Shown: positions 11,387 through 25,492 of the stretch, in pieces
Position numbering within the stretch: position 1 is the first letter of the stretch
How the letters are laid out: the number at the start of each line of letters is the position of its first letter
Assembly (NCBI GenBank): GCA_021399445.1
Contig: JAJTUQ010000001.1
Coordinates: 4,340,001-4,404,000 of the forward strand
Reading direction: 5' to 3'
Length of the DNA stretch: 64,000 nt
Source of the DNA: Xylogone sp. PMI_703
Taxonomy: Eukaryota > Ascomycota > Leotiomycetes
Translations under genes and position numbers: made by a program
The notes under the pieces: model-generated
What the model was told of the DNA's origin: nothing
The model's database searches: none
Seen by the model: the letters and a program-made list of their open reading frames with translations, nothing else

Positions 11387-14024
11387 GGTTAAAAGTGGTA
11401 TGGACAAGAAAGAGTGGTGTTCCTTAAGGAGCGTATATTATGCCTCGAGCAGGAATGCGAGGATACAGTTATTAGGTCTTTAGGATACCAGATATTTTCA
11501 AGCACAGGACAAACGTGGTGCGACGTGATATGATGCTGGTGAGTGGTCTGGCACAGTGGCTCAATTCAGCAGGAGAGAGCAGAGCAGAGCGACAGCAACT
11601 AGTGCGCGCGTGTGGTAAAGAGCGTATGAAGTTAAATTGCGAACTTTTGTAAAGAGCGGATGCGATCTCAAGAGACGGCGCGGAGGGAGCGAGGTGAAGA
11701 GGAAAGGGCAGCAGAGGGTGACAGGGGGGAAGGGAGGTGGTTTTAAAGGCGTGACGGTGGGATGGATGCTTGAACCATCGTGAGGAGCAATTACGGAAGG
11801 AGGCACGACAAGGCCTGAAAGCCGCCGAGGGACTAAAGCATTGCAGTACGACCAGAAAAGAAGCGCGTGCCCCGGCAGCGGAAGGAAGGAACAGAGGAAC
11901 GGGCAAGCAGCACAATGAAAAAGAGAAGGGAGGTGCTTGATTGGACTAGCTGATGCTTTGCTGCTGAGCCCAACTCTGATTTGGAAGCAGAAATCCTCAT
12001 GGTCATTCAGCTTTCCCGTCATTGAGCCTCTTGACCGTTAGGCGGCGCCTCTAGCGGTCCAGGTAGAGGATCGACCATGGATGGAAGCGTCTGGAGCAGA
12101 TGATGGGCAGTTACTTTTTCTTTGCAGCTAGAGCCTGGTTCATGCTGGGGAAGAGCGAACAAAGCAAGCCAGGACGGGTCGAATCGAGGGCAATCTGCAG
12201 GGACCCGTTGCAGGCAGATTACCGCATTACCGACTACTGACCAGCATTGGTAAAGCGCATCCATTCCACGGCACCACGGCAAGCGACCTGTTCCCCCTCC
12301 TCTCCCCTATTATCACTATTACCATACTGTATTACAGCATTAGGCCACAGTGCTACCAGCGCTACAATACTTGGTAATACTGTACTGTACAGAGGTAGGA
12401 CGGAGTGCCGTAATACCTCTCTGCAGGCTCTGCTGGTTCCTATCAAACAGCGCTCTGGGCATGAACATCAGCCACTACAGAAGATCATCGACAATGCTAT
12501 TTCCTTCGATACCATCAAGCCTGGAAGGAGGACTATGATGGCACAACCAATTGGCAGTCCTCTTTCACCAATGCGCTGAGAAAAACTTTTTTTGAACAGT
12601 CTTGTCTTGTACTCCGTGGTAATTAGGTTATCGAGCTCTGGGCGAGCTGCAATCAACCCTCAAGCCACTCCCCAGCTTGACGGGCCTATGAACGACGCGC
12701 ATGGAGCAGGCGTCAAATGCCCACTGAACCAAAAAGAGACAGGAAAAGCTTAAAGCTGGAAACCTGCCCCCAATAATCTCGCCTGAGCGTGCAATCTCCG
12801 TTGGGACTGCCAAAACTGCCCCTGAAAGAGGAGCCTTCCCAAGCGAAATGCTGCAGCGCGCATGGTTTGCATGGGCCCCTTTCATGCCCCTTCTTCAACC
12901 TTTGCTTTCCCCTTTGGTCTTTCTTCCCTTTCTCCCATGACTGGTTCCTGCTGCCTTACCAGCCGAGTTAGCCATGCAGCTTGACGAAATGTGATGTGCC
13001 TGCGGGGGAGATCCAAATCAAAAAGCTGAGCGAACTCGTGTTCGGCCGCTCGACGCTCTCAACATGCTTGTATATGGTATATGGCATGATTACCGTACCG
13101 GTACTCCTATGACACTGTCTATAGAGAGGATGGGCCATTCCGCTTCGTCTCAATAACACAAGTGATAATGCCAGTTTCACATAAAATACGTCGCTTGAAT
13201 AGCGCTCCTCTCAATGAAACGCGCATAATCATTAGGAAAGGCGTTAGAAAAATCCCCATCCGGTGAAACCATCAAAACGAAAAAGGCGAAGGATTACAGG
13301 GATGGCACGCGAACTGAAATCTACCGAAGCCCGCCAATAAGGTCGCACTTAACTGATCTATGCACAGTTCAACATCTGATCACGTGCGGTATAGGAGCTA
13401 AGCCTCAGTTGGTAAGTAAGAGCCCCTCAGTAGCTATGAGCTATGGGAATCAAACATCCAACTACAATTTTTACCACATACAGTATTTACCTGAGAAAAA
13501 TAAATGGATTTGTGTACGCTTGTACTAAACATTACCCAGGATGGATTCTCTAGGACACACGCTGCGTTCCAACACACCATGCCCGGGCAGACGGGCGGGA
13601 TCGACGGGAGAAAGGAGGGGCAAACGCGGGGGGAAGAGTTCGAAAGGGTTCGTCTCTTGCCAGTGCAATTGAATCCGACTATGAGCCCTCATGCACGCCG
13701 ACACACTGCAGCCGCGATCTTGTACAGTAAATACACAGTAGATGCTTCAGTCACTGGATCTGCCCAGGCAGCCCGCATGGGGTTCTGGATGTTGTGATAT
13801 GGCGTGCTTGCGCTACCCCACCATTCGCCTGCCTGTTTCCTAGCACTTTTTAGTCGCGGGGCTGTTAAAAGGGGGACTACAGCGACTGCGGAACCAGAGT
13901 CAAGAAGCCTGGCAGCAATTCTCGCCTTTCTTGCTCTGTATTCTTCCCTTCTAAGAACCTCACCTCTCCTTCAAAAGTGTAATTGACCCTTCACAACCAT
14001 CTTAAGCCCAAGAACAAAGGTACA
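11387..14024. other. Long divergent intergenic region, MARVEL / met17
   Basis: About 2.6 kb without a supported gene. The frames at 11472-12022 on the minus strand lack family resemblance and overlap each other in two registers. The right part is the met17 promoter (see the TCACGTG site). Confidence 0.55.
13380..13386 (+). promoter_or_regulatory. TCACGTG site (Cbf1-type) upstream of met17
   Basis: TCACGTG is the classic core bound by Cbf1-type bHLH factors in sulfur-assimilation promoters of yeast. It lies about 640 bp upstream of the sulfhydrylase ATG and in no coding region. Function is inferred from motif and neighbour. Confidence 0.45.
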
Positions 14025-15804
<1,780 letters not shown>

Positions 15805-18009
15805 ATAGATACCCGCAAGAGAAGCGAGAGTTGAGAAATATATTGGTTAAGCTTGGACAATGCAATTGCATTTTGTGGAGGTCGTTATACCCGAGAGGAA
15901 GTGAAGATTCAAAGCCTTTTTGGAGTGAGTTGAAAGACAGAAATGGGCAAGATGAGAGTCATGCGGTGGTAGATATATCTCTGGCGTTAACAGCGAGCGA
16001 GTGATTACGAGAGACGAGCATGATATTAAGTTATGCGGATCCAAACTTACTCTCATTACTCCGTACACGCACGCACTATTGATGTTGTGATTGGCGTAGT
16101 CCTCTGCAGAGGTAGAACCAGGCCTAATTATGCTGTCTTGCAGAAACATCCTTATCAGATTGATGACTATACTGTAACTATAAGTAGCATGGAGGATAAC
16201 GCTTGAAATACGATCAACTACGCTAAAATCTTTTTATCATTCCCATACAAACCTTAAACAGCGGGAGAACAATTTATTGAAAGGGAAAATGGTTGGCCAA
16301 CGTTGCTATAAACGGGTTAGGTTTACTTGTCTGCATTGATGCACGAAGGGTGCAGCAATACATGTAAGACTCCTCGGCTCCTGTACCTCCGTACATCTCG
16401 TTGTGCACGGTAAGAAACGCAGCCTGATACGGAAGAGTCCCCGCAAACTTAGAGCCTCTACGGTAGAGGGCAGAAACACCGGGGGCGGAGTGCCGAGGCA
16501 GGCTAACCTCACATCGGTGGTCATCTGGGTCCGGACAATATACGGAGTTGTGCACCGAACGGTACGTACATACAGTAAAGAGCAGAAGAGTGAGATTGAG
16601 GTTGCAGTGCAGCAGCCTGACCACATCTGAGCTTGGTGTTGTTCTGATGTCGAGGGTGTTTCTCTATTATTGCAATGGTCCTTCCTTTCCAGAACCCAGC
16701 TGGAGATGGAGGGAAACCGTCCAGGGCCATTCATGCATGTGATTGCGTAGATGCTCTGGTATGTAGCTGGTGCGTGCGACACATGCCAAGGAGCACAGAA
16801 TACAGTAATCCAGATCACACGCGAGAGGATTTTGCAGCCCAGTGCAGACAGTCGGACTCATAGTAAGCCAAGATAAATATCGAAGTGTCCCAACCACTTC
16901 TACGTTACGTATATGTCCTTTGAGACTTCACCGTGGAGGTACAAAGCAGAGGCCTTCGCAATACATTATTTGAACTAGCCGGTTTGCGTGCTGACTGGAG
17001 CTCCGCATTTTCCGTGGCTTGAGCTTTCTTGGTGAGTAAGATCCGATGTCCGTTTCTTTGGGACCATTCGCTCTGGATTGTGCGTTTCGCCTCCACCAAG
17101 AAAGATACGTGATAAGCTGATGCTGCTGACATCTGGCGCTGGATTATTTCAGGTCCCGTATAAGTACGACCCAACAAACTAATTAGACTGTCTTCAGCAG
17201 TTGACCGCTGGTACCGGCAATGATGTCTGGCAGCATATGCGGGGCAGCTGGGCGGGAGTGCGAGTATAAGTGACAGAATAATGCGGATAAATCTGTTGTG
17301 CAAGTTGTTCAAGTCGTCGTACCTTACTGTGTGCTGTGTTGTGGTACATAGATTGAGACCAGTAAAAGTTACCTCGGCCTGCCCTCTCGTTCCCCAGTTT
17401 TCTTCCTCGTGCAGCCTCCGCCGAGCCAGCCCCTCCAGCCAATCATGGGCTCGCGCGCCGGGCGCAACCATACCACATCGAGCAACCTCGCCCGCTGCCA
17501 CAAAACCTGCACCCAAGAAAGCATGTGCCGCTGGCAGACTTGGAGATACTTCCGACTGTAGCTTGCTGCGTAGTGTCCTTTCTCCTGCGTCCCCCAACTT
17601 GCTTCCTCCCTTTTTTTTTTAACTCTCTAAAAATTTCTTTCTTGCTTCTCCCTTCTCGGTGCTCTTCCGTCCATCCCCATCCATCGTCTCCTAACTGCTC
17701 CTCCTCCGTCTCTTCCATATACAAGCTCCGGCGCAATATCCGATCCTCATCAGCTAGACTGGTGGCCACAACGGGCGAGCGCAACGCACGTTTCAACGCT
17801 TTTCGGCCTTGTATCCAGTTGAGGACCTCACATTGGACAGAAAAACACCTCGGCCCTTAGAGCTTCGAGCTTAATTTCCTACAGCTCGGAGGAACCTTGG
17901 TATCTGAGAAAGCCTGCAATCTCAGAGCCCTCAAAAACACCCATCCATACGGCGCAACCTCTCCTCGTAATCTACCTCCTCATCTACGCCCTCACACATA
18001 CACAGCACC
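15805..18009. other. Intergenic, met17 3' side to faa promoter
   Basis: About 2.2 kb without a supported gene. The last 450 bp before the acyl-CoA synthetase ATG are rich in C and T (for example 17580-17720), as in many filamentous-fungal core promoters. A 230-codon minus frame at 16905-17597 begins with TTG and resembles nothing I know. Confidence 0.55.
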
Positions 18010-20338
18010 ATGGCACCATCTCTGGAAGAAACCTGGGCTGCCATCGACCGGCTACGTACCCCTCCACCTCCCGGTAGCCCTTATTCCCTCCCTATCCCCA
18101 ACAGCGCCCGTGAGGGTAAGACAGCCGTCTACCGCCATTGGCAATTCGTCGATAAGCCCCTCCTTCAGTCCGCTAATCCCGCGATCACTACGGCGCACGA
18201 AGCCTTCGAGGCTGCTGTGCAATATAGGCCTAATGCTCGCTGTCTGGGAACTCGTCCATATGATCCCGCTACCAAGACATTTGGCAAGTATGAATGGATG
18301 ACGTATAGCGAAGTCGCCGAGCGAAGAAAAAACTTTGGCGCCGGATTGGTCGTATTGCACAAAAAGGCCGGTGTAACAGGCTCCAAGTATGGTGTCGGAT
18401 TGTGGTGCCAAAATCGGGCTGAATGGCAGATATCTGGTAAGTCAGTAATGGAAATCTATGTCCAGATGGGCGATGCCCACCTCTTCCCCCCGGAAAAAGA
18501 CATTGTGAGAAATAACAGAGCTAATATCTTTCATCCTTAGATCTTGGTGCCATGTCCCAATCCCTCTATACTGTCTCCCTCTATGACACTCTTGGGCCCG
18601 ACACCACCGAATATATCATCAATCATGCCTCTCTCAAATGCGTTATCACCTCCCTTTCGCATATCCCCACTCTCCTAAAGCTCGCCCCACGTCTTCCTAA
18701 TCTCAAGCTCATCATCTCCCTGGATCCGTTAGATGCTGGCGAACGGCCAGGAAACTCCAAGGCCGATCTCTTGAATGCCATGGGTGCTGCGGTTGGTATC
18801 TCGATCCATGATATCAAAGAAGTTGAGAGCCTTGGAGCTGCTTCCGGCCTCCCTATGAATCCTTCCAGGGCAGAGGACATTCTCACAATAAACTACACTT
18901 CTGGAACCACAGGGAATCCCAAAGGGGTAGTTTTGAGCCATGCCAATGCTGTTGCAGGACTCACTGCGGCTCAAGTTGTCACCAATACTGCCCCTTCAGA
19001 TGTCCTCATCTCATATCTCCCACTTGCACATATTTACCAGCGTGTTGCTGAGCACGCAGCCCTGGCTTCGGGCGCCAGCATAGGTTATTTCAGGGGCGAT
19101 ATCCTAGCGCTTGTAGAAGATATGAAGGTTCTCAAACCAACCGCCTTCAATTCTGTTCCTCGTCTGTATAACCGTTTTGGATCTGCTCTCCGCGCTGCCA
19201 CGATCAATGCAACAGGAACCAAAGGTGCAATTGCCAGACACGTCATCAGCGCAAAGATGGCAAGCATGAAGCTCCCCCCAGGTCAAGCAACAAATAAGCA
19301 TATCATCTACGACCGCGTCTTCACCAAGAAAGTCCGCGCTGCTCTTGGTATGGATCGAACTAGGGGTATGGTCTCTGGTTCTGCCCCAATTGACCCAACG
19401 CTGCACCAATTCCTCCGTGCTGCACTGGGCAATGATTTCATCCAGGGATATGGTCTTACCGAATCCTTTGCTGTTGGTCTTGCTCAATTCAACAATGATT
19501 ACAGCACGGGTAATTGCGGTGCCTTAGTGCCCGGTACAGAAGCATGTCTCGAATCCGTACCTGATATGGAGTATCTCGTAACCGATAAGCCTCACGCGCG
19601 TGGGGAGCTGTTACTTCGCGGAACAATGGTATTCAAAGAATACTATAAAAATGAAGAGGAAACAGCAAAGGCGATCGATGCCGATGGGTGGTTCCATACG
19701 GGAGACATCGCTAGTGTGGACGAGCTAGGACGGTTTAGCATCATCGATAGAAAAAAGAATGTCTTGAAGTTGGCCCAGGGAGAGTACGTCTCGCCTGAGC
19801 GAATCGAGAACGTGTATCTTGCCAATAGCAACATGTTAGCTCAGGCGTTCGTTCATGGGGACAGCACGCAGGCATTCTTGGTTGCCATATTCGGCGTCGA
19901 CCCGGCTGCATTTGCTCCTTTCGCAAGTCGCATCCTAAAGAGGACTATTGCTGCTGAGGATATTGAGACACTCAAGGCAGCGATGAAAGATCCGAAGGTG
20001 CGGAAGGCAGTTGTGCATGAATTGGATAAGATTGGAAAGAAGTACAAGTTCAACAGCTATGAGAGAGTTAGAAACGTGTGGCTTGAGCTAGAGCCATTCA
20101 CGATTGAAAACGAGCTTTTGACACCAACGTGAGTATCCTGCTTCCTCATAATTTCCTTTTTAGTTTTTCTTTTAGTTCTGCAAGTTGGAATTAGTATCAG
20201 GGAAATAGTTGGAGAGGCTAACACACTCATTACAGGCTCAAGCTCAAGCGACCTCAATCAGTGAAAAAATTCCGAGCAGAGTTAGACCAGATGTATGAGG
20301 AGTCGTTAGCAGAAGAGAGCCCCAAGGCGAAGCTATAA
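18010..20338 (+). CDS. faa1: Long-chain fatty acid-CoA ligase (Faa1/Faa4 type)
   Basis: It activates long-chain fatty acids to acyl-CoA by way of an acyl-adenylate, for lipid synthesis and beta-oxidation. Three exons, 18010-18436, 18541-20128 and 20236-20338, give 705 residues. The AMP-binding motif YTSGTTGNPKG is at 261-271. SYLPLAHIYQR follows, then GYGLTESFA, GWFHTGDIA and DRKKNVLKLAQGEYVSPERI, the FACS signature region. The end is the basic LKLKRPQSVKKFRAELDQMY. Intron 1 splits the Asp codon in WQISDLGAM, and intron 2 is near the C-terminus. Length and motif order fit yeast Faa1/Faa4. I did not see a peroxisomal SKL-type end (it ends AKL-like KAKL, which could be a weak PTS1), so location stays open. 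Confidence 0.93.
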
Positions 20339-22316
20339 ACTGTTGGTGTTATATGTTGTTGTCACTCGCATCCTGTAGTCGTAGTCGTATTTTGATTCTG
20401 TATATGTCTCTTTCTTGAATCCCTATATTTTCAAGACGATAAAGCGGGATGCTTCCCGTAATGCATGATAGTATCATATCTAGATGATATAGATATAGAA
20501 GCACGCAGGCATGAGAAAGAGTAAATGAATAAAGTAGCAAAACCTTGCAATGGTGAATCATGATATTTAACCTACCTTATTCACCTTGATTACCATTCTT
20601 GGAATCCAGGTCTGGATCCCGAATATCCGATCTACCTTTTCACACGCCCCATCCTTTTACGGCCGTAGCATTGATCGTCGTCCACATATTCACCCTGCTT
20701 CAAAAAGGAACCTTGGAAATCCTCATTGCTAGTGAGATAGACGCAGCTATTCCCACTAAAGCGAGTTCTAGGTATCCCAGCCAGGTCATATCCAGCGCGG
20801 CTATATCAACCGTAAATCCAAAGCTGCAACTTAGGGCAGCAGCTTTCTCTCTTTATTTTCTCATGAGCGTCCTACCGGATGGTCTAATTATATAGTCCAG
20901 AGCGAAAGGGGGTTCTGAAAGGCAAAAGGTTGCATCCTAGATCACCATCTTCGTATCTCTCTCGTAAGCACTTAGAGTTTGTCTCGTCCAAATCACAGGA
21001 GCAGGTCCACAAGGTGTAAAGATTTTTAATCCTTGGTGTTTTGTGTTTTGGGCAAGCAAAAACTTTCCCCATATCTCCCGTACACCGTTAGTTTGATTGA
21101 TTGCTGCCATTGAGTAATTGACTATACGCAATCCCATGCGGCACTAAGTCACGGGTATAGTTCTAGAGAAGACTGAGTTTGTGGTGTTCCTTCGAGGTAG
21201 TGATATCGATAGAAAAAATGTATCGATAGAACTGCAAAAGTGAAGGAAATATATAATAATGTAGATCCCTAATCAATTCATAAGAAAGATATGTCTCGTT
21301 GGGAGCAGCAAGAATTCGCGAGCACCCACAAAAGAATGAATCTCGGTACAGGGGAGGAGCAGCCCGAGGTTAGCGGGACTCAGAGCTGAGGGGTGGAGAA
21401 TGCTGGTTTACTGCGGGGCAAGCAATCCTTACGGAATCCTTTGTTGTTTACAGGGGTTACTGTTGACTCGCTCTCCTTGCAAACACGGGGAGGTCACGTT
21501 ACAGGCAGACAGTCACTCAATTGAAGAATTTCAGTGCTCATGTATCTCTTTCTCTCTCAACGTGTGTCATGGCCTTTATTTTTGGCTTTCTGAAACTAGG
21601 CCGGTATGTCTGGGGAAGGTAGCAGCTGCTGGTTATCGTAGGCTGGTTCTCTTATCAGACACCTACCGAGAGTAGGGTAGTTGCTATCAGTTCAAGGTGT
21701 GGAATGTGTACAATTATTACCTGGCCGGAGTCATAGTGGACGTCAATGAAAGAGCCCTTTCACCTTAGTGAACTTATCCACAAAGCTACTCTCCCGATTA
21801 CGGATCCGTAGTGCGTGGCTAATTGCTACTTCCGGATGTACGGCAAGAAATGGGTCCTTAATTTTAACTACTAATTCCTTTTCTACGTATAAGTTGCCCA
21901 CATCTCACTTCGTAAGACCCAATGGCACAGTTTGTGATATTTTTATGGTTTATTAAGATCTAAGGAAACATCTGTTTATGGTATGTGGGTATGAGGATGA
22001 GGAACCTATTACGTCTGACACAACCGATCCAGCCAATCTTCCTCTTCAACAACTCCAGCTCCACCACCCAACCAGTTTGCACAAACGACCTCTCCAGTTT
22101 GTCCTTCTCCAATGGGTCAACAAATTGATACACAGCGAGAGGTTTATCAAAAATCACAACAGCACAAAGGACAAAGCAAAAGGAAAATTTGTTTAAGCCC
22201 ATCTGAGTTCGATTGTACAATGCAAAACATGTGGGAACTATGTAAACACAAGGGCGAAGAATCCATTAAATACTGTCAATATCGTATGACAGATGTGATT
22301 TTTAGGAACATTTGAT
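20339..22316. other. Convergent intergenic, faa / pma1
   Basis: About 2 kb between two converging genes, more than 3' UTRs need. A broken hydrophobic frame on the minus strand at 20641-20870 is listed separately. The rest shows no coding signal. Confidence 0.5.
20641..20870 (-). pseudogene. Possible membrane-protein relic
   Basis: Read on the minus strand, one frame gives GFTVDIAALDMTWLGYLEL then LALVGIAASISLAMRISKVP, a TGA, and then SRVNMWTTINATAVKGWGV before the next stop. Two hydrophobic stretches with an in-frame TGA (from TGG by G to A) look like the end of a decayed membrane protein. No start codon or family can be named. The opposite strand is also open here, so chance is a real alternative. 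Confidence 0.2.
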
Positions 22317-25300
22317 TTATGCGGACTTCTCGTGTTGGGTAGAGACACGTTGAAGCGAAACAACTGTAATACATGGGTTAGCGATGTTCGGAACATATAT
22401 GATACATCTAAGGGATGGGCTAAAAACTTACCGAAGTCCTCGAGGGATCTCTGCTTCTGGTTCTTCTTTGGTGATTTACCGTGCATGAGGTTGTCGAATG
22501 CAACGCTGTCCTGGAGAAGGTAGTAGACACCTCCCATGATGCAGAAAACTCCGAAGGAGAAGATCCAGATACGGACGACAGCAACAATGGATGTTTGGCC
22601 TCCGACGAACCAACCAAAGAGAGTGAAGAAGGTTGCAATAATATCGACGACCAAGATAGCCCCAGACAATTGCCAAGATGGGAGAGACGACCAGAAAGGA
22701 CCGTTGGCACGAGTGATGAAGATGAGCCAGTTCTCAGTCAGGGAGATTTCCAGGAAGACGACCTCATCCATGACACCAAAGTTCTGGACGATACCACCGT
22801 TGGGTCCACGAGCAAGCATGGTACTGAGAGTGATCCAGGTACCAACAGCAAGGACGACACCGAGCAAGACAGACATACCCCAGAGCTTAGGCAAGTTCCA
22901 TTTGACAGGAGTCTTGGAGAAAGGAGCATTATCGTAGGCAATGGCAAGGGTAGCAACATCAGCGAAAATGGCAATGAAGACGACCAATTCAATGTTGAGA
23001 GATCTGTTCAAGATGGCGATCCAGAGACCCAAGAAGATTTCCAAATGGATGGACAAGGCAATACGGTAGACAACGTATGCGTACATGCGGTGGAAAATTT
23101 GACGGGAAGTCTTGAGAGCATCAATGATAGCACCGAGACCAGGAGCCAAGAAGACAATATCAGCGGCGGAACGAGCAGCATCGGAGGCACCTTCTACGGC
23201 AATACCGGTATCAGCTTTCTTGAGGGATGGAGCATCGTTGACACCATCACCAGTCATGGCAACGAGGTAACCACGCTGTTGGAGAATTTCGACGACATTG
23301 TACTTGTGTTGGGGGAAAACTTCAGCGAATCCATCAGCGGCCTCGACGAAATCATAGACCTCAGAACCGGGCATGTCACCACCACCACCAAGACCGAGAC
23401 GCTCAGCATTGTAGACGTTGGTACCAAGACCAAGTTGGCGGGAAGTCTCACGAGCAATACCGACAGCATCACCAGTCAACATCTTGATGGACAAACCTAG
23501 AGTCTTGGCCTCATTGATAGTACGGGCAGTATCGTGACGTGGTGGATCAGAGCAAGGCATGATACCAAGAATCTCCCAGGAACCCTCTCCACGCTTGCGA
23601 GCGACACCAAGAGAACGGAAACCACGAGTAGCGAATTCAGCGACGGTGTTCTTGTAAGCCTGGTCAACCGCCTCTGGGATGGGATGATCTTCCTCGACAG
23701 TCTTCAAGACGAAAAGTGGTGCACCTTTGACACAGATAATGCGCTCGCCCTGAGGAGACTCAACAACAGCCTGGACTTTCTTGGAGACTGGGTCGAATGG
23801 GTGGAACTCAATGACCTTGTACTTGGACAGGACAGATTTGGCACGTGGGTAGTTTCGGAGAGCCTTCAAGAAAGCCTTGTCGATAGCATCGATACCCTTC
23901 TTCTTGCGGGAAGCAGCGAGACAGGCAGTCAGCATAAGATCCTCGGGGTCAACGCCCTCGACAGTGTATGGTTCGGCGAGAGACAGCTTGTTCTTGGTCA
24001 AAGTACCAGTCTTGTCAGAGCAAAGGATTTCGACACCAGCCAAAGACTCGATAGCGGACAACTTCTGAACGATAGCCTTCTTCTTAGCCAAGTAAGCAGC
24101 ACCGACAGCCATAGTAGTTGTGACGACAGCGGGGAGACCGACAGGGACACCGATGATGGTGATGGCAAGAGTATACTCGAGAATGGTAACGATTGGGTTG
24201 GAGCGGTAGAAAGACGAGATCCAGACAACCAAGTTGGTGAAGATAACCAAGATCAAGAGAACTGTTCCAATACCGTTGAGCACTTCAGTGAAATGGCCGG
24301 TACCGCCGGAAGCTTGGTTGACGAGAGCGGCAGCGCGACCGACGAAAGTGTTGTCACCAGTGGCAGTGATGACCATGAAGGCCTCACCACGCTTGACACC
24401 AGAGGAAGCATAGCACTGGTCACCCTTGTGCTTGTCGACAGCGAGAGATTCACCAGTAATGGCGGACTGGTCGACTTGTAGGAAAGCATCTTCGGTCACG
24501 ATGCGACCATCGGCGGGAATGATAGTACCCTATACGGTAACTGTTAGAATGCGGTGTACTAGCTATTGTGTTGAGGTGCGCGCAACTTACTTCTTCAATT
24601 TGCAGGATATCACCAGGAACGACCTCGGGGGCCTCGATTTCAAAGAGATGACCATCACGAAGGACGACAGCTTTTAGGGCGAGAGTCTTCTTTAATTCAT
24701 CGACGATAGAACCAGCTTGGAATTCTTGAACGAAACCGACAGTAGCATTAAGCAAGAGCAAAGCGCAGATAACACCGAAATCTACCCAATCTTCGAGACC
24801 AGCAGCAAGGACGGCGGCAGCCTATCAAGAGAGAACGCAGTTAGCATGGGGATTGTGTCTAATTAGTTGATGCAGCTATGCTTCCGAGGCCTGAGATTGT
24901 AGGCACACGTCATTTTGTTTTTACCCGACCTGCCAAGGTAGAGGGTCATGCAAGCCCGAAAAAAAACCTGGGCCGGTCGCATCATAGCAAGGCAGGCGAA
25001 AGGTAAAAGAGAGAGCGAAAAAACAGAAGGGGGAAGAAAAGAGGAATTGAAGCATCGACTTACCTCCATAACGAACTGAATGGGACCAATGAAGTAACCA
25101 AGGAACTTAAGGACCAAGTTCTCCTTCTCCTCTTTCATCTGATTGAGACCGTACTTCTTGCGACGAGCGACGACTTCCTGCTCAGTGAGACCGAGGCGCG
25201 TATCTGTCTGCAACTGATCCTCAGGGACAGTGCGACCACCACCGGGTTGAGTCTCCTCTTCCTCTTCTTCTTCTTGGTGGCCATCTTGAGACTCGAGCTC

Positions 25301-25492
25301 GTCAATCAAGGCATCAATGTCAGCATCTTCTTCTTCGTCCTCATCGACAGGCTTCTTGGTGGTAGCCGCGGGAGGAGCGTCGACACCAGCTGCCTTCTCA
25401 TCGAAATTGCCCGACTCAATGTTAGTATTAAGGTGGTGAGGGTTGCCAGCAGCGTGGCTGCCGGCAGTGTCAGCCGTTGAATTGTCCGCCAT
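22317..25492 (-). CDS. pma1: Plasma-membrane H+-ATPase Pma1
   Basis: This P3A-type ATPase pumps protons out of the cell and builds the gradient used by nutrient symporters. Four exons, 25064-25492, 24591-24821, 22432-24529 and 22317-22363, encode 934 residues. The acidic N-terminus ([20 protein letters not shown]) precedes the actuator domain with TGES. The phosphorylated Asp392 sits in [22 protein letters not shown] and [15 protein letters not shown] form the hinge region. The last exon, after a 68-bp intron, supplies [16 protein letters not shown], the regulatory tail whose Ser/Thr are kinase targets in yeast. The start at 25492 (gccATGg) is preferred over an upstream GTG. Intron 1 (242 bp) is long. 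Confidence 0.97.

Noticed and set aside
11472..12022. Two overlapping minus-strand frames of about 150 codons
   Set aside because: They share the same bases in two registers, are rich in Pro/Leu/Cys from a CT-rich strand, and have no homologue I recognise.
16905..17597. 230-codon minus-strand frame
   Set aside because: It starts with TTG, has no recognisable domain, and overlaps an open plus-strand frame within the faa promoter.
22481..24481. Two long open frames (339 and 315 codons) on the plus strand
   Set aside because: They are antisense to exon 3 of pma1. Strong codon bias in that gene keeps the opposite strand free of stops. Their translations have no family character.
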